From positions 67,886 through 131,885 of the forward strand of contig NZ_JACBJI010000008.1 in the NCBI RefSeq assembly GCF_013401995.1: a stretch of 64,000 nt of DNA, written 5' to 3'. Source of the stretch: Flavobacterium agri. GTDB taxonomy: Bacteria; Bacteroidota; Bacteroidia; Flavobacteriales; Flavobacteriaceae. Shown here piece after piece: positions 24,069-34,400 of this stretch. Within the stretch, counting starts at the first letter, position 1; every line of letters begins with the position of its first letter. The position numbers and the translations under genes are program-made. The notes under the pieces were generated by a model. It saw nothing but the letters and a program-made list of their open reading frames with translations, did not search any database and was not told the origin of the DNA.

Positions 24069-25262
24069 ATGAGAAAAACCCTAAATATCGGTCTCTTCGG
24101 TTTCGGCTGCGTCGGCTTCGGATTATACGAAGTGCTGCAAAAAACGCCCGGCCTTAAAGCCAACATCAAAAATATCTGTGTCAAAAACCCGAACAAAACG
24201 CGCGAGATCGCTGCCGAAAACTTTACGTTCAACCCGGATGATCTGCTCAACGATCCCGAAATCAACGTAATCGTCGAACTTATTGACGATGCCGACGCCG
24301 CTTTCGAAATCACCAAAAGAGCATTGAAATCGGGCAAAGCCGTCGTTTCGGCGAACAAGAAAATGGTCGCGGAACACTTCGAGGAATTGCTGCAGCTGCA
24401 ACGCGAGAACAACGTGCCTTTGTTGTATGAAGCCGCGTGTTGCGCGAGTATGCCGATCATTCGCAACCTTGAGGAATATTACGACAACGACCTTTTGGAA
24501 TCGATACAAGGCATCGTGAACGGTTCGACGAATTACATTTTGACGAAAACGTCCCGCGATAAACTGTCGTACGAAGACGCGCTCAAAGAAGCCCAGGAAA
24601 AAGGGTTCGCCGAAAGCAATCCGATTCTCGACACGGGCGGATTCGACGCCAAATACAAATTGCTCATCCTTCTTGCCCACTCTTTCGGCCACATCGCCAA
24701 ACCGGATGACCTGCTTAACATCGGAATCGACGGTTTGGGCGGGCTCGAACTCAAATACGCTTCGGAAAAAGGCTGGAAAATCAAGCTCGTGGCCCAGGCG
24801 TTCAAACATTCTGACGGAAATGTCGGCGCTTTCGTATTGCCCAAATTCGTCTCACCCGAAGACCGATTGTACAACGTAGACGATGTGTTCAACGGTGTCG
24901 TGACCAAAACCAGTTTCGCCGACGAGCAGTTCTTCGTCGGTCGCGGAGCCGGCGCACATCCAACGGCGAGTGCTGTTTTGAGCGACATTTCGGCTTTGAC
25001 CTACGATTATAAATATGAGTACAAGAAAATTTCGAGAGGTGAAGAAATCGCTTTGGCCGAAGAACTCGACCTGAACGTTTTCCTGCGCCATGAAAAGCTT
25101 GATGCGGAAACCTTGAAGCCGTATTTCAAGAAAGTATCCGAATCGTATCTCAACGGAGAAGCCGGTTACATCACGGGTACGATTTCGTTTGAAAACCTCA
25201 AGAAAGTCCAGAAAGACGAGACGTTGAAAAAATCGTTCGTGTTGTTGGATGTGATTAGATAA
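24069..25262 (+). CDS. hom: Homoserine dehydrogenase
   Basis: 397 residues, monofunctional: no aspartokinase domain and a short C-terminus. It reduces aspartate semialdehyde to homoserine with NAD(P)H, feeding methionine and threonine synthesis. Residues 7-18 show the Rossmann Gly-Leu-Phe-Gly-Phe-Gly-Cys-Val-Gly-Phe-Gly-Leu; Ala-Asn-Lys-Lys near 95 and Asn-Gly-Ser-Thr-Asn-Tyr-Ile near 151 are family marks. Being second after a SAM-I controlled trans-sulfuration gene suggests a methionine-dedicated enzyme. The 336-nt spacer is filled with repeats, so read-through from the riboswitch promoter or a start inside the repeats are both possible. Element B begins eight bases after the stop. Confidence 0.93.
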   Translation: MRKTLNIGLFGFGCVGFGLYEVLQKTPGLKANIKNICVKNPNKTREIAAENFTFNPDDLLNDPEINVIVELIDDADAAFEITKRALKSGKAVVSANKKMVAEHFEELLQLQRENNVPLLYEAACCASMPIIRNLEEYYDNDLLESIQGIVNGSTNYILTKTSRDKLSYEDALKEAQEKGFAESNPILDTGGFDAKYKLLILLAHSFGHIAKPDDLLNIGIDGLGGLELKYASEKGWKIKLVAQAFKHSDGNVGAFVLPKFVSPEDRLYNVDDVFNGVVTKTSFADEQFFVGRGAGAHPTASAVLSDISALTYDYKYEYKKISRGEEIALAEELDLNVFLRHEKLDAETLKPYFKKVSESYLNGEAGYITGTISFENLKKVQKDETLKKSFVLLDVIR

Positions 25263-25270
25263 TGGACAGT

Positions 25271-25421
25271 AGACGGATAGATCATAGATGATAGACAGTA
25301 CCGAGTAAGAACATGTTTTGTGCAAATTTTAGTCTATCTATGCTGAACTTATTTTTTCGCCTGTTTTAGAAAGAGACTTGTCGCTTTCATGAGAAAGTCT
25401 ATCATCTATCCGTCTATTATC
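25271..25421. repeat. MITE-like element B with inverted termini
   Basis: Left end 25271-25296 and right end 25397-25421 are inverted repeats, the left arm carrying a seven-base insertion. The interior is similar to element A (both contain TCTATGCTGAACTTA and a TTTTTCGCC block). It directly follows the homoserine dehydrogenase gene, so that gene is flanked by copies in the same orientation. Confidence 0.7.
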
Positions 25422-25464
25422 TTAAAGTCTAAAAAATAAATTTTTGTTTTTGTTTGGTTTGACA

Positions 25465-25529
25465 TCATCCGATAGCGTCACGGCATCGGATGAAAAAACC
25501 CCGCTCGGTGTTCCTACGGCGGGGTTTTT
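25465..25529 (-). terminator. Two adjacent hairpins between convergent genes
   Basis: TCATCCGAT / ATCGGATGA (25465-25493), then AAAAACCCCGC / GCGGGGTTTTT (25494-25529). The second is a strong terminator in both directions; on the minus strand it ends the lipoprotein/mnmA unit. Confidence 0.85.
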
Positions 25530-25547
25530 ACTTTTTAGACGGTATTT

Positions 25548-25979
25548 TCAGTTTCCTGATGTGTTCTTCTTGATGTTGAACGTACACTCGATGTATTGTT
25601 CGGTTTCCCCATCGGTCACATTGCCTGAAAAATTTCCTTTTAAGCGTGTTTCGGTGTTGGCGGTGACTTCAGAGAAAAAGACATCGGTCGGATAAAAAAC
25701 GGTTCCCGTAGCGATATCGGGCACGAATTCCACATGATCGACGACATTGTCTCCCGATACGCCCGATACCACGTCGAACGTCAATTGTTGCTCGTCATTT
25801 CGGTCGGCATAAACGAGAACGGCTTCGTCCCCATCGGCATTAGGCCCATCTGAAGCTTCGACGAAATAGGGTTTCTGCACGCCGTCGGACGTGAGGTACA
25901 ATTCTACGTTCGATTCGTCGTCCGATCCGGAACAAGCCGCAAAACCGACGACGACAAGCGATAAAAGTATTTTTTTCAT
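25548..25979 (-). CDS. Lipoprotein of unknown function
   Basis: 143 residues from the second of two adjacent ATGs (25982 also possible); the frame continues upstream into mnmA but the signal peptide begins here. Signal peptide with lipobox Gly-Phe-Ala-Ala-Cys at about 18-22, then Ser-Gly-Ser-Asp-Asp-Glu-Ser. The mature part is a predicted beta-rich domain with many acidic residues (Asp-Gly-Pro-Asn-Ala-Asp-Gly-Asp-Glu could be a calcium-type loop). No family recognised. It follows mnmA by 19 nt and likely shares its transcript. Confidence 0.7.
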   Translation of the reverse strand: MKKILLSLVVVGFAACSGSDDESNVELYLTSDGVQKPYFVEASDGPNADGDEAVLVYADRNDEQQLTFDVVSGVSGDNVVDHVEFVPDIATGTVFYPTDVFFSEVTANTETRLKGNFSGNVTDGETEQYIECTFNIKKNTSGN

Positions 25980-25998
25980 CATAGGGATATGAATAAGT

Positions 25999-27189
25999 TT
26001 ATGAAATGACTCCGGACCCGACAAGCTCCTCGCCTATGTACCAAGCGGCGAACTGTCCTTCTGTGATAGCCGATTGCGCGTCCTCGAACGAAATGTACAT
26101 ACCGTTTTCGAATTGGTGTAGTTTCGCTTTTTGCAACGGTTGACGGTAACGGATGCGCACCATGACGTCTAACGTTTCATTTTCGGCAATACGCAAATCT
26201 TCGCGCACCCAATGCACTTCGCTTGCCTGGATGTACAACGCCTTGCGGAACAACCCCGGATGCGTATGGCCCATGCCGGTATAGATCGCGTTCGATTCTA
26301 CGTCGGTGGCAATGATGAACAACGGTTCTTTCGTACCGCCCACGTTGAGTCCTTTGCGTTGGCCGATCGTATAAAAATGCGCGCCTTGGTGTTTTCCGAC
26401 GACTTTTCCCATTTCTGGCTTGTAGCCGATGTTGTTGGCTTCGAAGGCAAGTTCGGCTTCTTCCGAATCGAATTCGGGTTTCGAGCCATTATAGATTTGG
26501 GCCGATTCGTCGATCTGGTAAATCAAACCGTCCTTGGGTTGCAGTTTTTGCTGAAGGAATTCGGGCAAACGCACTTTTCCGATAAAACACAAACCTTGTG
26601 AATCTTTCTTTTCGGCCGTGACCAAATCCATTTCAGCGGCGATTTTCCTGACTTCGGATTTTTGCAGATCGCCTATCGGAAACAACGCTTTCGACAGTTG
26701 TTCTTGTGTCAATTGGCACAAAAAGTACGATTGGTCTTTGTTGTTGTCGACTCCCGAAAGCAGGCTGTAAACGGTTTTTCCGTCTATCACTTGTTCCGAT
26801 TTACGGCAGTAATGGCCGGTCGCGACAAAATCGGCACCGAGCCCGAGCGCGATCTTCATGAACACGTCGAACTTGATTTCGCGGTTGCACAACACGTCTG
26901 GGTTAGGTGTGCGTCCTTTTTCGTATTCGGCGAACATATAGTCGACGATACGCTCTTTATATTGTTCGGACAAATCGATGGTCTGAAACGGAATACCCAG
27001 TTTTTCGGCAACCAACAGCGCGTCGTTGCTGTCTTCGAGCCACGGGCATTCGTTAGAGATCGTGACCGTGTCGTCGTGCCAGTTCTTCATGAAAAGGCCG
27101 ATCACTTCATAACCTTGCTGTTGCAGCAAATACGCCGCAACGCTTGAATCCACTCCACCCGATAATCCTACGACAACTCTTTTTTTCAT
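25999..27189 (-). CDS. mnmA: tRNA-specific 2-thiouridylase MnmA
   Basis: 396 residues from ATG 27189, which starts just before the ATP-binding loop; a seven-codon longer frame to 27210 is unlikely. MnmA activates U34 of tRNA-Lys, -Glu and -Gln with ATP and inserts sulfur to give 2-thiouridine. PP-loop Ser-Gly-Gly-Val-Asp-Ser at 10-15; catalytic Cys101 (Val-Leu-Cys-Asn-Arg-Glu) and Cys201 (Gly-Leu-Cys-Phe-Ile-Gly-Lys) are both present. C-terminal beta-barrel tRNA-binding domain complete. Own promoter at 27243-27250, which overlaps the end of the YwqK intergenic region. Confidence 0.96.
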   Translation of the reverse strand: MKKRVVVGLSGGVDSSVAAYLLQQQGYEVIGLFMKNWHDDTVTISNECPWLEDSNDALLVAEKLGIPFQTIDLSEQYKERIVDYMFAEYEKGRTPNPDVLCNREIKFDVFMKIALGLGADFVATGHYCRKSEQVIDGKTVYSLLSGVDNNKDQSYFLCQLTQEQLSKALFPIGDLQKSEVRKIAAEMDLVTAEKKDSQGLCFIGKVRLPEFLQQKLQPKDGLIYQIDESAQIYNGSKPEFDSEEAELAFEANNIGYKPEMGKVVGKHQGAHFYTIGQRKGLNVGGTKEPLFIIATDVESNAIYTGMGHTHPGLFRKALYIQASEVHWVREDLRIAENETLDVMVRIRYRQPLQKAKLHQFENGMYISFEDAQSAITEGQFAAWYIGEELVGSGVIS

Positions 27190-27242
27190 GATTTCTGCTG
27201 CAACTGTCATTTAGGTACTGTCAATTGTTTTCGATAAGGCTG

Positions 27243-27250
27243 CAAAATTA
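27243..27250 (-). promoter_or_regulatory. -7 element of the mnmA promoter
   Basis: Reads TAATTTTG on the minus strand, exact TAnnTTTG, directly after the stop of the upstream gene. Confidence 0.55.
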
Positions 27251-27970
27251 CTAAAAATCTTTACGCGGTGGTAGTTTCTGGAATTTGCGCTGAATCGGGT
27301 ATTTTTCTTTTTTCTTAAGCTTGCCGTTTTCATAGAATTCCCAAGTGCCTTTTTTCTCGCCGTTTTCGTAACGACCTTTCGAAGCAAGCGTGCCATCGGG
27401 GTTGCGATAGATCGCCTCGCCCTGCTCTTTTCCGTTTACGAAAGTGACTTCTTCGAGTACGACGCTTTTATCGTTCTCGGCGTATTTTTTATAAGAGCCG
27501 TCTTTGATTCCGTCTTTGTAATTGGCTTCTTCGGCTAATTTTCCGTTCTTATAATATACGGTGCGTTTACCCACGAGCTTGCCGTTCTTGTAATTCTCGA
27601 GCGTCATGATCGCAGGTGAATTTTCATGATAGTACTTCCACTCGCCTTCGTATTGTTTGTTCACGAGCTTGCCTTCGCTCACTTTGCTGCCTTTCTGGTT
27701 GTAGAACGTGTTGTAGGCCGATCCGTCTGCCTTGAATTCGCGTGTCGCTATAAGCGAACCGGCTTTCGTGTCGTCGAAAAACTTGAAGGTTCCCGTTTCT
27801 TTTCCGTGGTCGAAAGTGCCTTCGTACCTTGGGCGCTGGGATTCTTCATACACTCCTTTCCACAAGCCGTGTTTCTTTCCATTCGAATCCAACTTATTGG
27901 TTTCTTGGGCAATCGATACGCCATTGAACAAAACGACAAAGAAAAAGATACTGCTACACAGGAATTTCAT
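27251..27970 (-). CDS. Exported MORN-repeat / YwqK-like protein
   Basis: 239 residues with a signal peptide (1-21, ending Ser-Ile-Ala-Gln). The rest is about nine short MORN-like repeats of Tyr-Glu-Gly-x-Phe/Trp-x-x-Gly-Lys-x-x-Gly type: Gly-Lys-Glu-Thr-Gly-Thr-Phe, Gly-Lys-Leu-Val-Gly-Lys-Arg, Gly-Glu-Lys-Lys-Gly-Thr-Trp. Databases often name this family YwqK antitoxin, but no toxin gene lies nearby and the export signal argues against that role. MORN repeats form flat beta sheets that bind lipids or proteins; function unknown. Own promoter at 28035-28042. Confidence 0.8.
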   Translation of the reverse strand: MKFLCSSIFFFVVLFNGVSIAQETNKLDSNGKKHGLWKGVYEESQRPRYEGTFDHGKETGTFKFFDDTKAGSLIATREFKADGSAYNTFYNQKGSKVSEGKLVNKQYEGEWKYYHENSPAIMTLENYKNGKLVGKRTVYYKNGKLAEEANYKDGIKDGSYKKYAENDKSVVLEEVTFVNGKEQGEAIYRNPDGTLASKGRYENGEKKGTWEFYENGKLKKKEKYPIQRKFQKLPPRKDF

Positions 27971-28034
27971 GCTCGATATTTTTGGTTTTATGATATAACT
28001 GAATTCGTCCGATTTTATTTTAACAACCGTGCCA

Positions 28035-28042
28035 CAAAGGTA
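28035..28042 (-). promoter_or_regulatory. -7 element of the MORN-protein promoter
   Basis: Reads TACCTTTG on the minus strand, exact TAnnTTTG, 64 nt before the ATG at 27970. Confidence 0.6.
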
Positions 28043-28129
28043 AACAACCCTTGTTTTAATAAAATTTTAAAGTTTTTACCACCCGAAATATTTAGTTTTA
28101 CCCTATTAATAACCTTAAATTTTAGTGCT

Positions 28130-29101
28130 ATGAGAAAATCAATGCTTTTCAAGAGTCTGTTCTTGACTCTATTCGCGAGCGTCGCCTTGACCTCGTGCGG
28201 TAGTGATGATGGCGGAGGGAGTTCTTACGAAAATCTCGCGACAACAGCCAACGGAAACGGTCTCACTACATTTGTTACGGCAGCCCAAATAGCAGGCGTC
28301 GACAACCTGTTAACCGGATCAGGTGATTACACCGTGCTTGCACCGACCAATGGAGCTTTCGATCAGTTCCTTATCGAAAACGGATACGCGAATATCAACG
28401 CCGTACCTGTTGCCTTACTTAAAGAAATCGTGTTGAACCACATATTGAATTCAGACGTCCAACTGGACGAATTGGTTACTGGTTACCGAAGAACTCTGGC
28501 ACACGGACCGGCGTCGGAATCGTCGGCGATCAGCCTTTACGTCAAGACCGATCCGGGAATAAAACTAAACGGCGTTTCTGCGATAACAACCGCCAACGTA
28601 CGTGCTTCGAACGGGCGAATCCATATCGTAGACAAGGTGATCCCATTGCCTACCATCGTAACACACCTGCAAGCCAATGCCGATTTGTCATCGCTATTGG
28701 CAGCCCTGTCTTTTGATGCCGATTCACAATTCATCGCAACGCTTTCGGGAACTGGCAATCAATATCCGTTCACGTTATTTGCACCAAACAATAACGGAAT
28801 GAATACGTTGCTCAATGACTTGGATGTAAACAACTATGGAGACATTCCTGCGGACGACCTTGAGGAATTGCTTTCGTATCACCTTCTTGGAGGACAGAAC
28901 AAATTCTATACACAATTGACCGACGGTACTTATCTGACGCTTTCGGGTCAAAACTTTACCATCCAAAATACGGGTGGAGGAAAGAAAATCACCGACGTTC
29001 AGGATCGCACCGCTAACTTTACCGGCACCGCGACACGTGACATCCAGGCTTGGAACGGCATTATACATGTCATCGACAAGGGATTGCTTCCGGGCTTGTA
29101 A
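28130..29101 (+). CDS. Lipoprotein with two fasciclin (FAS1) domains
   Basis: 323 residues from ATG 28130, where a lipoprotein signal begins (lipobox Ala-Leu-Thr-Ser-Cys near 21); the longer open frame upstream is antisense to the MORN gene. Two FAS1 domains, about 35-170 and 185-322, each with the H1 motif (Tyr-Thr-Val-Leu-Ala-Pro-Thr-Asn and Phe-Thr-Leu-Phe-Ala-Pro-Asn-Asn) and the H2 motif (Gly-Arg-Ile-His-Ile-Val-Asp and Gly-Ile-Ile-His-Val-Ile-Asp). FAS1 domains mediate adhesion. It is presumably anchored in the outer membrane and stands alone, divergent from the MORN gene. Confidence 0.9.
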   Translation: MRKSMLFKSLFLTLFASVALTSCGSDDGGGSSYENLATTANGNGLTTFVTAAQIAGVDNLLTGSGDYTVLAPTNGAFDQFLIENGYANINAVPVALLKEIVLNHILNSDVQLDELVTGYRRTLAHGPASESSAISLYVKTDPGIKLNGVSAITTANVRASNGRIHIVDKVIPLPTIVTHLQANADLSSLLAALSFDADSQFIATLSGTGNQYPFTLFAPNNNGMNTLLNDLDVNNYGDIPADDLEELLSYHLLGGQNKFYTQLTDGTYLTLSGQNFTIQNTGGGKKITDVQDRTANFTGTATRDIQAWNGIIHVIDKGLLPGL

Positions 29102-29122
29102 TTTCTATATCTCGAATAAAAC

Positions 29123-29153
29123 AAAAAAGCTTCCTCAAACGGGAAGCTTTTTT
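29123..29153. terminator. Bidirectional terminator between fasciclin gene and yidC
   Basis: AAAAAAGCTTCC / GGAAGCTTTTTT stem with a short loop between convergent genes; T-rich on both strands. Confidence 0.9.
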
Positions 29154-29167
29154 ATTTGTAAGTTGTC

Positions 29168-31069
29168 TTATTTCTTTTTCTGTGCCGCCTTTTGGGCTTC
29201 GGCCTGTTCCATCAATTCCTGCATGCGCTTTTGGAACTTACCTTGTGCTTTCGGCTTTTTCTTGTTCTCCTGGATTTGCAGGTGGATTTTCTGCTCGTCG
29301 ACTACATATCGCTTGATGACAAACATGATCGCGATCGTTACCAAGTTCGAGATGAAGTTGTACAACGAAAGGCCCGATCCGTAATTGTTGAAGAACAACA
29401 ACATCATCAGTGGCGATAGGTAAATCATGATCTTCATGACTTTGCTCATATCGGGCATACCTTCCTGTGTCGGTTGCGTCATGGCTTGGTCGCCCGAAGT
29501 CATCTTCATGTAGAAGAAAATCGCAATCGCCGCAAAAATCGGGAACAAACTCACGTGATCGCCGTAAACCGGGATTCTGAACGGCAATTTGGCTACTTCA
29601 TCGAAAGACGAAAGGTCGTTTGCCCAAAGGAAACTTTTCTGACGCAATTCAATGGCCGACGGGAAAAACTGGAACGACGCATACACGAAAGGCAACTGGA
29701 TCAACGCGGGAATACAGCCTGCAAGCGGATTCACGCCGGCCTTGTTGTACAACGCCATCGTTTCCTGCTGACGCTTCATCGGATCTTTGCTGAATTTTTC
29801 GTTAAGCTCGGCAATTTCAGGTCGCAACACGCGCATTTTGGCCTGCGATAAGAACGAACGGTACGTAATCGGCGACATGGCCAATTTGATCAGAAGCGTA
29901 AAGATGATGATTGCGATGCCGTATGTGATGAACGATCCGAGGAATCCGAACAAAGGCACGAAAATCAATTTGTTGATCCAGCCGAAAATTCCCCATCCGA
30001 GCGGAATGATTTCGTCCAAATTACGATCGTAAGAATCCAATAATTTATAATCGGCCGGACCGTAATACCAGTTCATTTTATAGTCGAGCTCGCCTGCGCT
30101 GTTGAACGCCAAAGGCGCTTTCATGCGGAATTGCTTGGTGAACGTGGTATCGGTTTTTTCATCCTCTACAAGGTTATCCGACACGAAATCTACCGATTTG
30201 AACGGTGTTTTGGTCAAAAGTATCGAGGTAAAGAAATGTTGTTTGAAGGCTGCGTAGGTCACATCTTCAACCGTTTCTTTCTTGTCTTTTCCCTGACCAA
30301 GGTAATCGTCTTTTCCGCCATCGTACTCATAGATGATCTCGGCATAACGGTTTTCGTACGAAACACTCTTCTCGTTGCGGTACGTCTTCAAATCCCAATT
30401 CAAATCGACGGGTTTCGACGTATTAAGCACTTTGGCCAGACCTTGCGAACGGATGTCGAAATCGAGCATATAATCGTTCGGTTTCAACACGTAACGGTAT
30501 TCGAGGTATTGTTCGGCACCGGCTTTAAGACGCAATGTGAGCACCTGGCTGTCGCCGATTTTGGTCACGGTCGGCTCGAAATACATGTTTTTCGTGTCGA
30601 GCACGCGGTTGTCTGTCGTGTGCAATTGCAAATTCAGGCTCGCGTTGTTCTTGTTGACGAGTTCCACAAGTTGTCCCGAACCTTTCTGGAAACGCTCGTA
30701 TTTCTTGAGGATGGCTTCTTTGAGGTAACCGCCTTTGTTCGAAATCACGAGTTTCACCAAATCATTCTCAAGTGTCGTGGTCGCATTCGTGGCCGAAGGC
30801 AATGTAGCCGAATACGCGAAACTCCCCAGAGTACCTTTCAAGGCGGCGAGTTTCGAAGAATCGGTTGCGGTCGTGTCGGCGGCGATTTCATCCGCTTTTG
30901 CGACTTTGGATTCGTTGGCTTTCTTGGCTTTTTCGATCTGTCCCTTCTTCGCTTTCTCGGCCTTTATTTCGGCTTCCGAAGGCTGGTTCTGGTACATGAT
31001 CCACAACAAAATGCCGAAAATCAGCGCGAAGCCGATCATCGAACTCAGGTCAAACTTTTTTTGTTCCAT
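29168..31069 (-). CDS. yidC: Membrane protein insertase YidC
   Basis: 633 residues from ATG 31069 (a TTG two codons earlier is unlikely). YidC inserts and folds inner-membrane proteins, alone or with SecYEG. N-terminal anchor helix (residues 9-24), a Lys/Ala-rich linker, a large periplasmic beta domain (about 75-350), then the conserved core of five transmembrane helices (about 365-600) with the Lys-Leu-Ala-Met-Ser-Pro-Ile-Thr-Tyr-Arg cytoplasmic loop and Gly-Cys-Ile-Pro-Ala-Leu-Ile-Gln-Leu-Pro. A basic C-terminal tail may contact ribosomes. It follows pyrG by 28 nt, a common arrangement in Bacteroidota. Confidence 0.96.
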   Translation of the reverse strand: MEQKKFDLSSMIGFALIFGILLWIMYQNQPSEAEIKAEKAKKGQIEKAKKANESKVAKADEIAADTTATDSSKLAALKGTLGSFAYSATLPSATNATTTLENDLVKLVISNKGGYLKEAILKKYERFQKGSGQLVELVNKNNASLNLQLHTTDNRVLDTKNMYFEPTVTKIGDSQVLTLRLKAGAEQYLEYRYVLKPNDYMLDFDIRSQGLAKVLNTSKPVDLNWDLKTYRNEKSVSYENRYAEIIYEYDGGKDDYLGQGKDKKETVEDVTYAAFKQHFFTSILLTKTPFKSVDFVSDNLVEDEKTDTTFTKQFRMKAPLAFNSAGELDYKMNWYYGPADYKLLDSYDRNLDEIIPLGWGIFGWINKLIFVPLFGFLGSFITYGIAIIIFTLLIKLAMSPITYRSFLSQAKMRVLRPEIAELNEKFSKDPMKRQQETMALYNKAGVNPLAGCIPALIQLPFVYASFQFFPSAIELRQKSFLWANDLSSFDEVAKLPFRIPVYGDHVSLFPIFAAIAIFFYMKMTSGDQAMTQPTQEGMPDMSKVMKIMIYLSPLMMLLFFNNYGSGLSLYNFISNLVTIAIMFVIKRYVVDEQKIHLQIQENKKKPKAQGKFQKRMQELMEQAEAQKAAQKKK

Positions 31070-31097
31070 TTGCAATGCACGAAAAGCGTGCGCTTAT

Positions 31098-32750
<1,653 letters not shown>

Positions 32751-32762
32751 TCAAAAACGGGG

Positions 32763-32794
32763 CAAAAGTACGTTTTTAAATTGAGATTCCTCAA
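32763..32794 (-). promoter_or_regulatory. pyrG promoter
   Basis: On the minus strand: TTG (32792-32794), 21-nt spacer, TACTTTTG (32763-32770), an exact -33/-7 pair, 51 nt before the ATG. Confidence 0.7.
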
Positions 32795-32820
32795 TCGGAA
32801 ATTCACAATTCTATCCAAAT

Positions 32821-33057
32821 TTAAGGCTTTGGGAATCGTTGGCGCAAATCGCGAAGGATGCCTTCCATCCCATTGACTTTCAACTCGTAAACCTCGAGCA
32901 CCTGGCGACCTAACGTACTGTTGGGCAAACGGTTGTTCTTGAGCCAGATTACGTAATACTCGGGAAGGTCAGACAGGTATCGGCCTTCGTACTTTCCGTA
33001 AGGCATCTTGGCATAGGCCAGTTTGAGCAGTTGTTCTTTGTAGTTTGGCTGTTGCAT
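32821..33057 (-). CDS. DUF3820 family protein
   Basis: 78 residues. It matches DUF3820: Met-Pro-Tyr-Gly-Lys-Tyr-Glu-Gly-Arg-Tyr-Leu-Ser-Asp-Leu-Pro-Glu-Tyr-Tyr-Val-Ile-Trp near the centre, a block resembling exonuclease-associated zinc-free modules; family function is not established. Its ATG overlaps the DUF805 stop by one base (TGATG), so the two are translationally coupled. Confidence 0.85.
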   Translation of the reverse strand: MQQPNYKEQLLKLAYAKMPYGKYEGRYLSDLPEYYVIWLKNNRLPNSTLGRQVLEVYELKVNGMEGILRDLRQRFPKP

Positions 33058-33428
33058 CAGGCCGAATAAGAGTCTGATCCGATGTCGTCCATCTCGCCTT
33101 TGTGGTTGCCGATGTTCTTCGGATTATACCCGTAGCGATTTTCGCCATATTGACTGTCGGCAAACAAAAGATACAGTCCGAAAAACGGGATCAGGATGCA
33201 CCAACCGCTGTAACCCGTGTCGTGTGAACGCTTGACGGCTTGTGCGATCCGGAACCACATCGTTCCGAAAATCAGGAAAGGAGATACGACGAGAAACCAT
33301 ACGCTTAGAGTAGCCAACCCGAACATGAGCAAAGACCCGAACATGACGACACCGAGAACGACAAGCAGGCTAAAGCCGTACTCGAGCCTTCTGATTCGGC
33401 CCGAAAAAGAAAAAGGATTGCGGAACAT
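33057..33428 (-). CDS. DUF805 membrane protein, copy 1
   Basis: 123 residues. Starts with the DUF805 signature Asn-Pro-Phe-Ser-Phe-Ser-Gly-Arg-Ile-Arg-Arg-Leu-Glu-Tyr, followed by two or three transmembrane helices (about 20-70) and Lys-Arg-Ser-His-Asp-Thr-Gly-Tyr-Ser-Gly-Trp before the last helix. It is an inner-membrane protein of unknown role. Clearly paralogous to the gene 130 nt upstream; coupled to DUF3820 downstream. Confidence 0.88.
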   Translation of the reverse strand: MFRNPFSFSGRIRRLEYGFSLLVVLGVVMFGSLLMFGLATLSVWFLVVSPFLIFGTMWFRIAQAVKRSHDTGYSGWCILIPFFGLYLLFADSQYGENRYGYNPKNIGNHKGEMDDIGSDSYSA

Positions 33429-33510
33429 AGGTTTGGTTTGTGCAAGTTTAGGAAAATCCGTTTCGTGGAAAATGCGACTACGTTGAAAGTTATCAACCTT
33501 ATCCCAACAA

Positions 33511-33537
33511 AAAAGTCCTCCGGATCGAAGGACTTTA
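33511..33537 (-). terminator. Hairpin between the two DUF805 genes
   Basis: AAAGTCCTCC and GGACTTTAAAA arms pair as AAAGTCC / GGACTTT with an inner CCGG-type turn; read on the minus strand a short T-rich tract follows. A likely terminator or attenuator. Confidence 0.65.
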
Positions 33538-33558
33538 AAATATCAAACAAAGGACCGC

Positions 33559-33921
33559 TTATTCCGCAGATCCAATTTGCTCCACTTCATTTCCGTTGCC
33601 TTGGTTTTTTGGGTTCGGACCATAAGCGTTTTCGCCATACTCTCCGTCGGCGAACAACAACCAAAGACCGTAGAACGGAATCAATTGCCACCAGCCGCTG
33701 TTTCCACGGTCATGGCAACGCTTGGCCGCTTGGGCAATCATAAACCAGATGAGCGGGATGATGACCACGAACAGCACGATGCTTCCTACAGTTGACGGGT
33801 TTCCGGTAAGCATACCGCTACCGAAAAGCAACGAATAATACACGATGATGTAAAGGATCAGACTCAAGCCGTACTCCATTCTACGGATGCGGCCTTCAAA
33901 AGAAAAAGGGTTCTTGAACAT
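33559..33921 (-). CDS. DUF805 membrane protein, copy 2
   Basis: 120 residues, same layout as copy 1: Asn-Pro-Phe-Ser-Phe-Glu-Gly-Arg-Ile-Arg-Arg-Met-Glu-Tyr, two or three membrane helices, Lys-Arg-Cys-His-Asp-Arg-Gly-Asn-Ser-Gly-Trp and a C-terminal Tyr-Gly-Pro-Asn-Pro-Lys-Asn. A tandem duplicate. A -7-like TATACTTG lies about 30 nt upstream, one mismatch from consensus, and a GC-poor hairpin (AAAGTCCTCCGGATCGAAGGACTTT, 33512-33536 region) after its stop may attenuate read-through into copy 1. Confidence 0.88.
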   Translation of the reverse strand: MFKNPFSFEGRIRRMEYGLSLILYIIVYYSLLFGSGMLTGNPSTVGSIVLFVVIIPLIWFMIAQAAKRCHDRGNSGWWQLIPFYGLWLLFADGEYGENAYGPNPKNQGNGNEVEQIGSAE

Positions 33922-33995
33922 AATAATTCTTTATTGGTTATAAGACAAGTATAGGAAATTACGACCAATACTCTAAGAATCAACCAAAAAAGTTA

Positions 33996-34400
33996 TCAAC
34001 TACCCCAACGGAAGGTCACGATTTTCTCGATGTCCGGATGCAGACTCAAATATACCGGACACGTCAAAGCCGTGCGCTCGAGGATGGTTTTGGTCTTCTC
34101 GTCGGCTGCGATCTTCATGTCGAGATGCACTTCGATTTTCGAGATTTTTCGTGGTTCGGCCTGCATGTGTTTGGTCACTTCGGCAGTCGCGCCCGTGAAA
34201 TCGACATCGATCGTTCGCGCTTTGATGCCCATCACGGTAAGCATGCAGCTTGCCAGTGCGTTGGCGACCGTATCGGTAGGCGAAAACGCTTCACCTTTAC
34301 CGTTGTTGTCTTTGGGAGCATCCGAAAGGATTTCGCTTCCCGATTGTATATGCACCGACGACGTTCTCAAATCGCCCAGATAAGTCACTTTTGAAGTCAT
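33996..34400 (-). CDS. OsmC family protein
   Basis: 134 residues. OsmC/Ohr proteins reduce organic hydroperoxides with two Cys thiols. Both are present: Ala-Leu-Ala-Ser-Cys-Met-Leu near 53 and Ala-Leu-Thr-Cys-Pro-Val near 114, within the usual swapped-dimer alpha/beta fold. The length and Cys context fit the OsmC-like rather than the Ohr branch. Its start overlaps the stop of the LysM/periplasmic-binding gene by one base, so it is translated from the same message. Confidence 0.9.
   Translation of the reverse strand: MTSKVTYLGDLRTSSVHIQSGSEILSDAPKDNNGKGEAFSPTDTVANALASCMLTVMGIKARTIDVDFTGATAEVTKHMQAEPRKISKIEVHLDMKIAADEKTKTILERTALTCPVYLSLHPDIEKIVTFRWGS

Noticed and set aside
23863..24072. 69-codon open frame through the repeats
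   Set aside because: It is simply the translation of the 22-bp array (Ser-Ile-Ile-Tyr repeats) and has no start context.
27251..27970. YwqK antitoxin of a toxin-antitoxin pair
   Set aside because: The protein has a signal peptide and no toxin candidate is adjacent; it is better read as an exported MORN-repeat protein.
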